Of a stretch of 64,000 nucleotides of DNA, positions 50,282 to 60,751 are shown one piece after another. Below the pieces are notes generated by a model. The model saw only the letters and a list, made by a program, of their open reading frames with translations, ran no database searches and was not told where the DNA came from. Made by a program: the position numbers and the translations under genes. Location of the stretch: positions 317,501 through 381,500 of the forward strand of contig JAJFZO010000658.1 of the NCBI GenBank assembly GCA_021397835.1. The letters are read 5' to 3'. Each line of letters starts with the position of its first letter. The first letter of the stretch is position 1. Origin of the DNA: Moringa oleifera. Taxonomy: Eukaryota; Streptophyta; Magnoliopsida; Brassicales; Moringaceae.

Positions 50282-52023
50282 TATTCCAAGGTAATGACTA
50301 GAAAGTCAATATTATATCTTAAGTAACACAACCCATGAGGTTTTTTTTATATCTGATCAATGTAAATGACTGATTGAATATATATGGCATTATTTTCTTA
50401 GGGGTGGAGGGAAGTGTTGGAGTCAATTACGGCACAGTTGCTAACAATCTGCCTCCTCCGAAACAAGTGGCTCATTTCCTTTTGGAATCCACCATTATCA
50501 ACCGTGTAAGGCTATTTGATGCAGATCCTCAAATGTTACAGGCCTTTGCTAACACTGGCATTGCAGTCACTGTCACTGTCCCTAATGATCAAATCCCTCA
50601 CCTTACCAAGCTCACCCTTGCTCAACAATGGCTGAAGAACAATCTCCAACCTCACATTCCTTCCACCAATATCGTCCGCATCTTAGTTGGCAATGAAGTA
50701 TTGTCCACCGCAAACAGGTTGTTGATAGCAGGCCTTGTCACAGCCATGCAGAACCTCCACACTGCTCTCGTCAGAGCATCTATAGACGGTAGGATCAAAG
50801 TCTCAACTCCTCACTCCTTGGGAATTCTGTCAAGTTCAAGCCCACCGTCCACCGGAAAATTCCGACAAGGCTATGACTCCCATGTGCTTAAACCTTTGCT
50901 TACCTTCCTTAGAGACACCAATTCACCTTTCATGATAAACCCATATCCGTTTTTCGGATGCTCGGCTGACACACTTGATTATGCGCTGTTTAGGCCTAAT
51001 TCGGGAGTTCTTGATGAAAATACAAAGCTCCTTTACACAAACATGTTAGATGCTCAACTGGATGCAGTCTTTTCAGCTATGAAAGTCCTAGGATTTACAG
51101 ACGTTGAGATTGTAATAGCCGAGACCGGGTGGCCATCAATGGGGGATTCGGCACAAGTTGGTGTTGATGCGACGACGGCGGCGGAGTACAATGGCAATCT
51201 CATGAGGCACGTAACGTCCGGTTGTGGCACACCGCTCATGCCCAACCGGACGTTTGAGACGTACATATTTGCACTTTTCAATGAAAATCTGAAGCCAGGG
51301 CCAACATGTGAGAGGAACTTCGGTCTGTTCCGGCCAGACATGATACCTGTCTACGATATCGGGATTCTACGGCCCACGGTAGCTGCTGCTGCTGCTGCTG
51401 CTGATCATAATCACCGTGTTTCTACTGCATATTTGTTTGTCATTACAGTCGGCCTTGTAATAATTAATAACCATGGTGAAAATATGATCTGCCAGTAATT
51501 AGAAAAGACTTAACATTCATTTTCTCTTCTCTCGATCATGCAATCATCATAAAATTATCCTGTATGATTAATTGGTGTTTGATGCAGGCTAGATCATCCA
51601 TTCCAATGAACCCAACACCAGTGAGACCTCGGCCACCATCGCCCAAGGAAAGATCGAGTCTTTGGTGTCTCCCTCGAAGAGGAGCCGATACGGAAGCTCT
51701 GCAGAGGAACATTGATTATGTGTGCGGTTTGGGTTTGGACTGTGAACCCATTCAAGAAGGAGGTCCCTGCTTCCTTCCCAACACCGTTCGAGCCCATGCA
51801 GCGTACGCGATGAATGCATACTATCAAGCCACAGGGAGGAACGACAACGACTGTGACTTCGATCAAACTGGAGCCGTCACTGACGTCGATCCAAGTAATT
51901 TTCCAAATAATCTAGCTACTAATCTGTTCTCATGCCATCCCCTCATGTCAGAGGATATATAATTAATAGTTAAAACAACGGACTGTTTTTGATAATCCAG
52001 GTTATGGGGACTGCAAATATTGA
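50188..52023 (+). CDS. Glucan endo-1,3-beta-glucosidase (GH17) with X8/CBM43 module
   Basis: Four exons: 50188-50290, 50402-51378, 51588-51894 and 52001-52023, frame 1410 nt (469 residues). The first exon encodes a signal peptide with the core MARGILLFLLASEQ; Met6 (50203) is an alternative start. The GH17 domain starts at SVGVNYGTVANNLP, the typical mature N-terminus, and carries both catalytic glutamates: the acid/base in VRILVGNEVL and the nucleophile in VEIVIAETGWPS. After a Pro-rich linker (NPTPVRPRPPSPKE) comes an X8 module: SLWCLPRRGADTEALQRNID, YVCGLGLDC, and the end DPSYGDCKY, with the Cys pattern of CBM43. The protein stops right after the X8 module without a GPI-attachment tail. It should act on callose or other beta-1,3-glucan in the cell wall. 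The Arabidopsis counterpart by position is, as I recall, At5g24318. Intron 2 is open in frame (see findings). Confidence 0.93.
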
Positions 52024-52959
52024 CAGCCGAGGAACAGAGCTGCGGTGATGAAACCAAGAGCAAAAGAATTTTGTATTTTGTATTTGATCCTAGTTTATAG
52101 TAATAGTGTAAGAAGCAGGAGGAGAAGATAATTATGGTAGCTTCCGATGACCAAGACAGAACATGCGGTAATTTGTTAGTCATAATGTTAATTAGCTAAC
52201 AACAACTCTTGAAGTTTCAATGTTCTTGAGATTCCGTTGATCATACATGTAATAACAACTGTACGTACTTCAATCAACTTTGAAGAATTTATACTATTCC
52301 TTCCTTCGCTGGGATGAGGGTCCCATAGATTTTTTTTAATAGCTGAAACGACGTCGATTTAGATGTGAAGCCCACTCAAAATGGGGCTCACACGGGGCCA
52401 TTGTACAAGGTTTTTTTTTTTTTTCTAAAAAATTAATTAATTATTAATTCTGAGTATTGAAGAGGTCAATTTATTTGGTAGACATTAAATTATACTTTTA
52501 AGAAATTCAATTTAATTATAATGTTGTACCTATCGAAATTTAATTTTCTTAATACCGACGATGAAGCGCCGCTTTGGTTCGGTAATTAGGCCACGTGTTA
52601 ACTGAAACAATAAGGTAGCGGTCCAGCGATGAGCCGCCACAGCCGACGGAGCACGTGACCATCTCGATCCCAATCCGAAGTGCGCACTACGCCCCAACAG
52701 CCACTTCTGTGCCTCCGGCGCCGAACTGTCGTTCTCTTCTGCGATACGAAAGGAAAATTAAGGCAACAAAAGCTATCCAAACAGTGAGGGACATACCCTT
52801 CCTTACTTTTCTCCCCGCAGATTTCTCACATTTTTTCTTTTAGGGTTTAGGTTTTTATTCCCTTTCCCCTTTTTTGCTCTCATGTCCTAGGGTTTTAGCC
52901 TGTTCCCTTCCCCGAATTTTTTCTACAATTAGTTTCTTTTTGGGTATTTGTTTACCACC
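52024..52959. other. Intergenic region between the GH17 and ACBP genes
   Basis: The first 300 bases are the 3' UTR of the glucanase gene. An AT-rich stretch is at about 52330-52560. The last 300 bases are the promoter and leader of the ACBP gene and contain two telo-box motifs (TAGGGTTT). Confidence 0.6.
52841..52895 (+). promoter_or_regulatory. Two telo-box motifs upstream of the ACBP gene
   Basis: TAGGGTTT (reverse of AAACCCTA) occurs at 52841-52848 and 52888-52895, shortly before the ATG at 52960. Telo-boxes are common near transcription starts of plant housekeeping genes and are bound by TRB-type Myb proteins. The motif is short, so the role is only suggestive. Confidence 0.4.
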
Positions 52960-55900
52960 ATGGGTGACTGGAACCATCTTCTCCAATCCATCTTCATAGG
53001 TCTCCTTTTTTCTTACCTACTCGCTAAGCTCATCTCCATAGTGGTTTCGTTCAAAGAGGACAATCTCTCCATCACTCGCAATCAAAACCAATCAACAGCA
53101 AGACCCCAAAGTATCGGCAGCGATGCGTCCCGTGGATTTGAGACAGCTGGTCGCGATCTAGGCGGGCCCAACGAGGCTGATTCCGTGATCGCAGAGCACG
53201 GTAGCGTGAGAAACGAGGGCGCGAGTGGTACTGATGATGATGATGATGATTGGGAGGGTGTGGAGAGCACGGAGCTCGACGAGGCTTTCAGTGCAGCCAC
53301 GGCTTTCGTGGCGGCAACTGCGGCCGATCGGCTCTCCCCAAAGGTGTCAACTGATGTGCAGTTGCAGCTCTATGGGTTGTACAAGATTGCCACAGAGGGG
53401 CCTTGCAGCAGCCCACAACCTTCGGCCCTCAAGATGACTGCCCGAGCAAAGTGGTATTGCTTCTTCAGCGTCATTTTGCAGTTCTTGTCAATTTGTGGAT
53501 CATGTTTCTTGAGTTATTCTTCAGTTTGGATGTTATTGAGGCTTGATAGATGTGAAAGGGTAATCCAAGTAATAATGCACAATGCCTTTTAGATTTTAAG
53601 GAATTCCTAATTAAGGATTTTAAGGTAATGGCTGAATTATGACTTTGTTGTTCGTATTGTTTTGATCAGCAATGATGCTAATGATGATGGTTAGCTTACC
53701 AATTGATCATTGATTAATTAAAAAGTGCACTGTAAGTTGTTGGGTCTATATGTCAGCTACTCTGAAATCATGGAAGCCTCTGACACTGTTATGACCTGAT
53801 ACTGACAGGCTTATTGTTTCAACTTACTTGTACTTCAAGCGTGTCTTCTCCTACTCAGTCATTCAGGGGTTAAGCTCCAAATATATCTTTTGTGATGAAT
53901 GTTCTGTTCCTAGTACAACCATTTAATGGCTGAATGGTTGAAAGCTTACCCTCTTTTAATTTCTTGTTGACTGGTACCAGGCAAGCATGGCAGAAATTGG
54001 GTGCTATGCCTCCAGAAGAAGCTATGCAGAAATATATCGATATTGTGACAGAGTTATATCCAAATTGGCTTGCTGGTTCAGCTGTGAGATTATAATCTTG
54101 TTTTATCTTGCCATTCCTTTGGTTTGTACATCTACGTTCCTTCAGTTAGATATCATCTTTTTACTCTTTTTATTACATTTTTGATGCCTAAAAGGGCAAA
54201 GGTCGAGGCGGTGATGGTGGAGGCTCAGATGTAAAAGGACCGATGGGACCAGTTTTCAGCTCGTTTGTATACGAGGAAGAATCTGGAAATGAGTTGTAAG
54301 GTTCTTAGTACTTAGTATGTACTTTATATCTCTATTATCAAAGTTTTCTGTTTTTGGGGGTGGCTTTTTTTTTTGGATCATAATGAACTCATGCTTTGAA
54401 ATTAGTCATCCAAGTGGATTTGAACCACTCTGCTGTAGCTTGATTTTCTAGGTGCATTTTTGAGATGGGATGATGCAGAAATTGTGCATTTGGAGTTCCG
54501 GGAGTGAGGGGTTTGCTACTAGTTTACTAGCTCAAGAAAAGTTTGCCAAAACCAGTTCATCATTATTCTTTCTTTCTGGTATAGAGGATGCTTGATATTA
54601 AATTCTTGTTTGTAAGCAGTAACCTTGCAGTTTATGATTGCCAGTCAGAAAAATGCTTGTGATATTGACTTTCATGCCTCTGTTCCAAATATAACCATTC
54701 CCTGCTGAGATAATGGAATACCTGCTTCTGGATAGTGTGTTAAAATTTCATGGTGAACTTTTCGTGTTTACTCAAAAGGTAGTCTTTATATCAATGACTG
54801 TGCAAAATGTTATAATCAGGAAGATGGATGCTATTCATGCTTTTGCTAGAGAAGGAGATGTGAAGAATTTGCTTAAGTGTATTGAAGGTGGTGTTTCAGT
54901 GAATTTGAAGGGTTAGTTTCTACATATTTGTCTCATTTCGTGTTTCTCTCTTTTATTCACTTATATGATGTTTTAATACTATAATGGCTCTGCTGAATCC
55001 TGATAGCTGTGGTACTTATATCAATACTGAAGTTCTCAATGGAGATCTTATCATGTTACACTATGCCACTTATGAAAAGAGCGCAGCTCAGTTTGCTCGT
55101 TCATGTCCCAAGTCACCAAGTGAAATCGCCAAACTAACTGCATTAGACATACTAAAATAACTTGCATAATTACAACCAAAATTTTGTTAAAAAATATACC
55201 CTATGAAAGAATGACAAAGCTTTTGAAATAGTAATTTTTGGTGCATGTTATGGTAATGTACCAAGAAGTTCTTCTGTGTATCCTCAAGATGAATTCTTCT
55301 AAGCTCTCAGACTGAGTTTGAGAGTCAAGTTGCCTGGTGCTTTGCTAAGCTCGAACCATTCTAACTTAGGTTTGCTTTTTGCTCACCTCATTATAATGAC
55401 ATGGCACACGCAGGTATTTGCATGCCCACTATTTATGAAACTCAAGCTTTTCTTCCTAGTTGCTGTCATGTTAATCAATTCTGTTAGACACAAAAGTATA
55501 AAAACTTGGTTTAAATGCAACAACTTACCTACTTGTTTATTCTATGATCCTGCTTTACTTTCATTCGGCTCTTTTGCTTAATGTTAATTTGATTGAAAGA
55601 GATTCGAGTTTTTGTCCCTCTAAACAGTTAATGTGCAACGATGACAGATAGTGAAGGTCGAACCCCATTGCACTGGGCTGTAGATCGTGGCCACTTCAAC
55701 ATCACAGAAGTGCTTATTAGCAAGAATGCTGACATAAATGTAAAGGTAAGTGAACCTGTTTTCATGCTTGTATTGGAATTTCCAATGTTGCATTGTCCAT
55801 TATGTGTTGAGGATGGATTTTATCTTTCTGTAATTGTGGGGCTTGGCCAGATTCAAGTGCTACTAGTTAGGATGGCTTATGAGGCAAAATTATTGTCGTT

Positions 55901-56313
55901 TGTGACTGGTGTATGGTTTACTCATGGTGTTGTCTCTCTGAATTAGTTATTGTTCGAGGAGTGATGAAGGAATTACTGGGAAACATTTTAAACTGATTCA
56001 TGCATTTGAGAGGATCATTTCACTAGGGTGAAAGTGTCCAAATTTGTCTCAACTTTTGCGTTTTTCTTCGTTGTGTAGGCTGGTGTCGATCTTTTGTTAG
56101 CTGTGTTGACTTCTGTATCTTTCTGTTGTCTAGGACAATGAAGGCCAAACCCCATTGCATTATGCTGTTATGTGTGAGAGAGACTCCATTGCTGCATTTC
56201 TTGTGAATCAAAATGCTGAACTCGATATAAAGGATAATGAAGGCAACACCCCTTGTGATCTCTGTGAGTTAGACTGGCCTTGGATGAGACGCGATGCAAA
56301 AGAGATAGACTGA
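52960..56313 (+). CDS. Membrane-anchored acyl-CoA-binding protein with ankyrin repeats (ACBP1/2 type)
   Basis: Six exons: 52960-53453, 53981-54083, 54195-54295, 54820-54911, 55648-55745 and 56134-56313. Frame 1068 nt, 355 residues, close to Arabidopsis ACBP2 (354). Residues 8-30 form an N-terminal membrane anchor (IFIGLLFSYLLAKLISIVV). An acidic spacer (TDDDDDDWEG, 91-100) leads to the acyl-CoA-binding domain at about 104-195, with LQLYGLYKIATEGPC and KWQAWQKLGAMPPEEAM, including the YGLYK and KW contact residues. Ankyrin repeats follow at about 240-345: MDAIHAFAREGDVKNLLKCI, EGRTPLHWAVDRGHFNITEV and EGQTPLHYAVMCERDSIAAF. Such proteins bind long-chain acyl-CoA and some phospholipids at the ER and plasma membrane and use the ankyrin part for partners such as AP2/ERF factors (known for Arabidopsis ACBP2). 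ACBP1 and ACBP2 cannot be separated here. Confidence 0.95.
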
Positions 56314-56833
56314 TGGTTTATTCTATGTTTTGCTGGGGCTATGGCCACGCACAAAGTGCAGATTTACATGGCTATGTCTAACCGTTTAACCTTAATCATC
56401 TCAATTTCATGGTAAGATGGGGCAGTATGTTGTTATCTGCCCTACTTCCCATCTAGTATTGTCAATCCTTTTGTTTTAGTAATTCAAGAGATAGAAAGCT
56501 CATATTTATAAGCTGAAATAGTGAGCATTTTCATTCTTTTTGGCAATTGCTTTGTCAAAACCAAGGAAGAAGAAAGATAGTGGATGGTAGCCATTCTTAT
56601 GTTTCTGGACTTATAAATGGGAGTACTCTGGTTCCAGCAGAATCTTTGAATTGTTATTGAATATTTAGATGGATTTAAAATGAACTCTATAGTTCCTTTC
56701 CTATTGTCGAACTGTAGAGGGATTATAAAAGTTCTTTGGCTTTATGGTTTTCCTAAACGTCACATCTTCAAATACGAAGTAACCAGCACAATTAATTTCA
56801 GCATGAAGGCCTGAGTCAGTAATTCACTGGACG

Positions 56834-56919
56834 CCATTGTTAGTAAAATACAATAACAGGGGAAAGAATTCTAATTCCATTGTTAATAAAATAGTATAGC
56901 AGGGGAAAGAATTCCAGTA
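56834..56919. repeat. Imperfect 43-bp tandem repeat
   Basis: Two adjacent 43-base units (56834-56876 and 56877-56919) share CCATTGTTA.TAAAATA and AGGGGAAAGAATTC with a few substitutions; a third copy begins TCATTG. It lies in non-coding DNA downstream of the ACBP gene. Confidence 0.8.
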
Positions 56920-57165
56920 TCATTGTCTATAGCTGGGTAAAAAGTTCTCACACTCAATATGGGAGTTTCTCTGCACGTGAAGCCTGGATACCTAAAAATG
57001 ATGCAGTGATGAGAAAGCGGCACTGGTCATTCTATTTGATCAAAGGAAAAACTGCATACTGACCCTACTATTTCCCTTTCTTTCTTCAGGGACTCAGCAG
57101 TAGCAATAAGGGGTTGGGAGCGGGAGGGAAAGAGAGAGAGAGAGAATACATATATATACACGACT

Positions 57166-57612
57166 GCGGATGCTTCCACCAACAAGAACAGTTTCACCAA
57201 TTTGGTGCTTCTCCAACTCTGCGGCTTTCACAACCTTCTTAACAGGTTCCATGGTCTTTCTGAACAGGTCATTGTTCAACCTTTCAAGTGGAGCTCTAGT
57301 AAGTGTTTCAGAGAATTCTGCACATCAAATAGAGATCCAATCTCCACACGGACCTGGTGCTGGCTCCTCAAGGCTCTCTTGGCACGCTCACGTTCTCTTC
57401 TCAGCCTTCCAAGAGCTTTGTTACTGTTCCCGGTGACATAAAGCAATCTACACATTCATAAAGCAAAACATGAGCAATCTGCACAATGATGCATATCAAT
57501 CCTAGTTCAACATTCACTGGATTCTGCATACGTAGCATGTTTATTACCAGTAACAGTAATATCAGCCTATTTGATCTTCTTTCCAAGGATGGCCTCAGCT
57601 GTCCCCTGCGCA
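57166..57612 (-). pseudogene. Decayed fragment of a BiP/HSP70 gene
   Basis: On the minus strand three pieces of an ER-type HSP70 (BiP) appear in the correct order. TAEAILGKKIK, followed at once by a stop, is from the nucleotide-binding domain (about 57570-57606). [20 protein letters not shown] and [13 protein letters not shown] lie at about 57325-57435. After a frameshift, [15 protein letters not shown] and [12 protein letters not shown] follow at about 57170-57285. Between the first two pieces most of the expected sequence is missing. Stops, frameshift and deletions show that it is not functional. The flanks contain no further HSP70 sequence that I can see. Arrival by segmental copy or retroposition cannot be distinguished; no poly(A) remnant was evident. 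Confidence 0.85.
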
Positions 57613-58999
57613 GCAATTCACCACCACATTATTTACTCACAATATTCTCTTCCAGCGATTTTAGTGGACCAGATGGTTAAAGCAAACAGGCCCAAATAAT
57701 CAATCTATCAACCGATGGATGATGTATGATAACACAGTCAGAGACACTTACCTGTTTTGCTTAATTAAGACTTGTTAAGACTAGAACCATCAGGTTCTTT
57801 CTTTTTCTGAGCAGCCAAACAGAGGCTCCAAATAACAACAGATCACACTTACCAAACAGAAGGACCCGTAGTCCAGTGAAAGCGGCGAGTTCCCGCAAGG
57901 AACCGCCTATGGCGTGAATCGTGATCGGGATTGCAAAATCTCCTGGCGTTTGGTTATCAACGGAGTCCCGTAATTGTGGGGGCTCAGATTTTTCTAATCT
58001 GTCATTCGTGATGACGTGGATCAACGAAACTCAACAACGCGGTCAGTCAGTGAGAATGACGTTAATCTGGACGTGGCCAGGTCTTCCGTCTCCCGTACTC
58101 CAAAGTGATAGACACGGTCAACGTACGTCAAAATTACTAGAAAATTGATAGTTTCACTTTCTATTAATCTGTGCAAATTGAATAAATATATATTATGATG
58201 TAATAATAATAAAATATAGGAAAGATCCCATCGATTAATCAGAAAAAAATCACAAATAAATTATTCATATAATTTAATTAAATAATGTGATTTTTTTTTT
58301 TTGAAAGAAAGATCTTATGGTCATATTAGAGACATCTTTGAGCTAGGCTTTTTGGATATGAGATTGATATTATAACGTACACCCGTTTAATTCTTTCTGT
58401 AGTTCAAGCTATTAATTCTTTTCTCTAAAATGAGACTGTTTGTTCTTAATTCATCCCCTATTAGTTATTTTAGATGATTAACTTAATATTTTTAATTTTT
58501 TCTCATTGATTTTTTCCATGCTTATATGATTTTTTAAATAAAATTTAATAAATAATTTTTTTAAAAAAATAAAATTTCAAATTATAACTTAAATAATTCA
58601 TTAATATATATATATATTAAATAATAAAACAATCTCTAAAAGTCGGGGCTTGTGCATATCATCATTCTTTAATTGGTATTTGCATAAAGAAAAAAGTTAA
58701 TATTTGTTTCAGTGGCTAAAGTTGAACAGAAATCAGAGACAAGCTGGTTACCTTCCACGGACACCAACAAATTTAATCCCCTTGGCTGGTCCTTCTTTCT
58801 GCCCCCAGCTTCTAACAGTCGCTACCCGTTTCTCCCGCCACCAAGTTAGATCATCCAGGCTAAAGAGGGACTGTCAGGAAAAAAATGGAAAACATAACCG
58901 AAGGAAGGAAGAAGGAAGTCATCAGCTTCTCTCTATGCCCGTCTCTCCCTGTTGGCCATCCTATCCCTCTCTTCAGGCCCTGAACTTCGGTTCCAGAAA

Positions 59000-60751
59000 A
59001 TGGCGAAGGCGGTGGGTTATACCCTCTTAACCACCGCCTTCATTATCTTCATGGTCTTTTCCCCTAAAAAGCAACATGGTCATGCAAACAATGGCGCTAG
59101 TCGCCGCCTAGGCTACAAGTTCCCCGTTCCGGCTTTTGATCCTTTAGTCACAAAGATTGAGCGACTGGCAGAAGAGAAAGGGTTAGGCAACAACCACGGC
59201 CACATCAGTGCTAAAGCCATTGTTGGGGAGGCTATTGATGAAGACGACGACGATGATGTCTCCTATGATTATTTCAATGACGATGGGAGGTTGAATATCA
59301 CGCTGAGGTTGATTATTTTGTTCCCATTGCTGGACACAGCCCCGAAAGATGGGTTGGTTAGCTTGGAGGAGCTTGTTATGTGGAATGAACAACAAGCTGA
59401 TGAACGTTTGAGTTTTAGAACCCTTAAAGAGTTGAGATTGCGCGATAAGGATGGGGATGATGCTGTTAGTTTTAGCGAGTACTTGCCTCAGTTTTCCCAG
59501 AAAGATATAGGTAAACTTTTTATTTATTTGATAATGCATATGCAGTGAGTTCATTTTCCGTTTGGTGGCCTAGAAAATGGAAGGAAAATGAAAGAATATT
59601 TGTAGTTGAAAGGAAACTTATTTTGAATGTTCTCTTCTTCCTTCCCATATTTTCTTTGGTGATCACATGGAGTGATTAATTAGAGGCATCTTCTTTGGAT
59701 ATGTGCTGATAAAAATAGATTGTGAAACCAGAGAAAAACGGGACTGGGCATGGTGAAGCTGGCTGGTGGATGCAGCAATTTATTAATGCAGACGTAGATA
59801 GGAACGGATCTCTTGATTTAGATGAGTTCAACAAGTAATCATATATATCTTCCTTTTCTTCCATTTGCTTCTTTGTTCCTCTCTGAATGCACTGTTTGCT
59901 GCAAACTTCTGGGAAATTAAAACCAAATTTTCTCGCAGTTTCTTGCACCCAGAAGATAGCAGCAATGAAGACATCCAGAAATGGCTCTTGAGTGAAAAGA
60001 TCAAGTAAGTTGTTTGATATTTTCTTGCTTCTTGCTCGCCAGCCATGAAACAATATCAACCAGGCTACAAGCTTGTTATGATGCTTTTTCTTGCATGGAC
60101 AGGGGTATGGACTACAATCATGATGGTAAACTTGACTTTATAGAATTTCTTGAGCGCACCTATGATATCTACAAGACTTATGCAGAATTTGAAAATGCTG
60201 GAGAGAAAGTACCCACAGCTGAAGAGAAATTTGCAGAGCTTGACAAGAACAGCGACAAGTACTTATCATTTAACCTTGATTACGATCTTTCAAATAAGAT
60301 ATTCTTATGTTAGAATGATCGATATCATTCAACACTCAAATCGGGAAAACGGATGTGCAGATATCTGGTGGCAGACGAATTGAGGCCAATGCTCCATTAT
60401 CTTCAACCAGGAGAGCTGTCTTATGCTAACTATTACTCCACTTATCTGATTCATGAGGTGATTTCTCTGAATTTCCCTACCAATGTGGAAGAAGAGACTA
60501 TATAATGAAACTGTCCTTAATGAACCAATGTAGAATTACAGATATGCTTAGCTATGTTCATGGAAGCAGTATATATGAAGATTAAAGTCTCTAACTTTCA
60601 GTTAGTCATGTCTTGTCTGATTCAGGCTGATGACAACCGAGATGGTAAGCTATCACTTGAAGAGATGCTTGATCATGAATACTTCTTCTACAACACCATC
60701 TTTGAAAATAGCATGGATGAGGACGGTGACGATTTCCATGATGAGCTTTGA
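59000..60751 (+). CDS. ER-resident six-EF-hand calcium-binding protein (reticulocalbin/CREC type)
   Basis: Six exons: 59000-59510, 59732-59834, 59939-60004, 60103-60258, 60361-60457 and 60626-60751. Frame 1059 nt, 352 residues. Residues 4-20 are a hydrophobic signal or anchor segment (AVGYTLLTTAFIIFMVF). Six EF-hand loops have the expected acidic ligands: 112-123 (DTAPKDGLVSLE), 149-160, 191-202 (DVDRNGSLDLDE), 230-241 (DYNHDGKLDFIE), 274-285 and 313-324 (DDNRDGKLSLEE). The protein ends in the ER-retrieval signal HDEL. Six EF-hands plus HDEL define the CREC/reticulocalbin family of low-affinity calcium binders in the secretory pathway. An acidic cluster (EDDDDDVSYDYFNDD) lies before EF1. The second exon uses the acceptor at CCAG|AGAAAAAC; the nearer AATAG site would shift the frame. 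The ATG at 59000 is the first in frame. Confidence 0.93.

Larger units (their letters stand above)
56314..58999. other. Region between the ACBP and EF-hand genes
   Basis: The 3' UTR of the ACBP gene lies at the left. A 43-bp tandem repeat is at 56834-56919 and a decayed BiP/HSP70 fragment at 57166-57612. The stretch at 57780-58130 is GC-richer without a recognised product. The stretch 58140-58680 is AT-rich. The last roughly 250 bases are the leader of the EF-hand gene. Confidence 0.55.
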
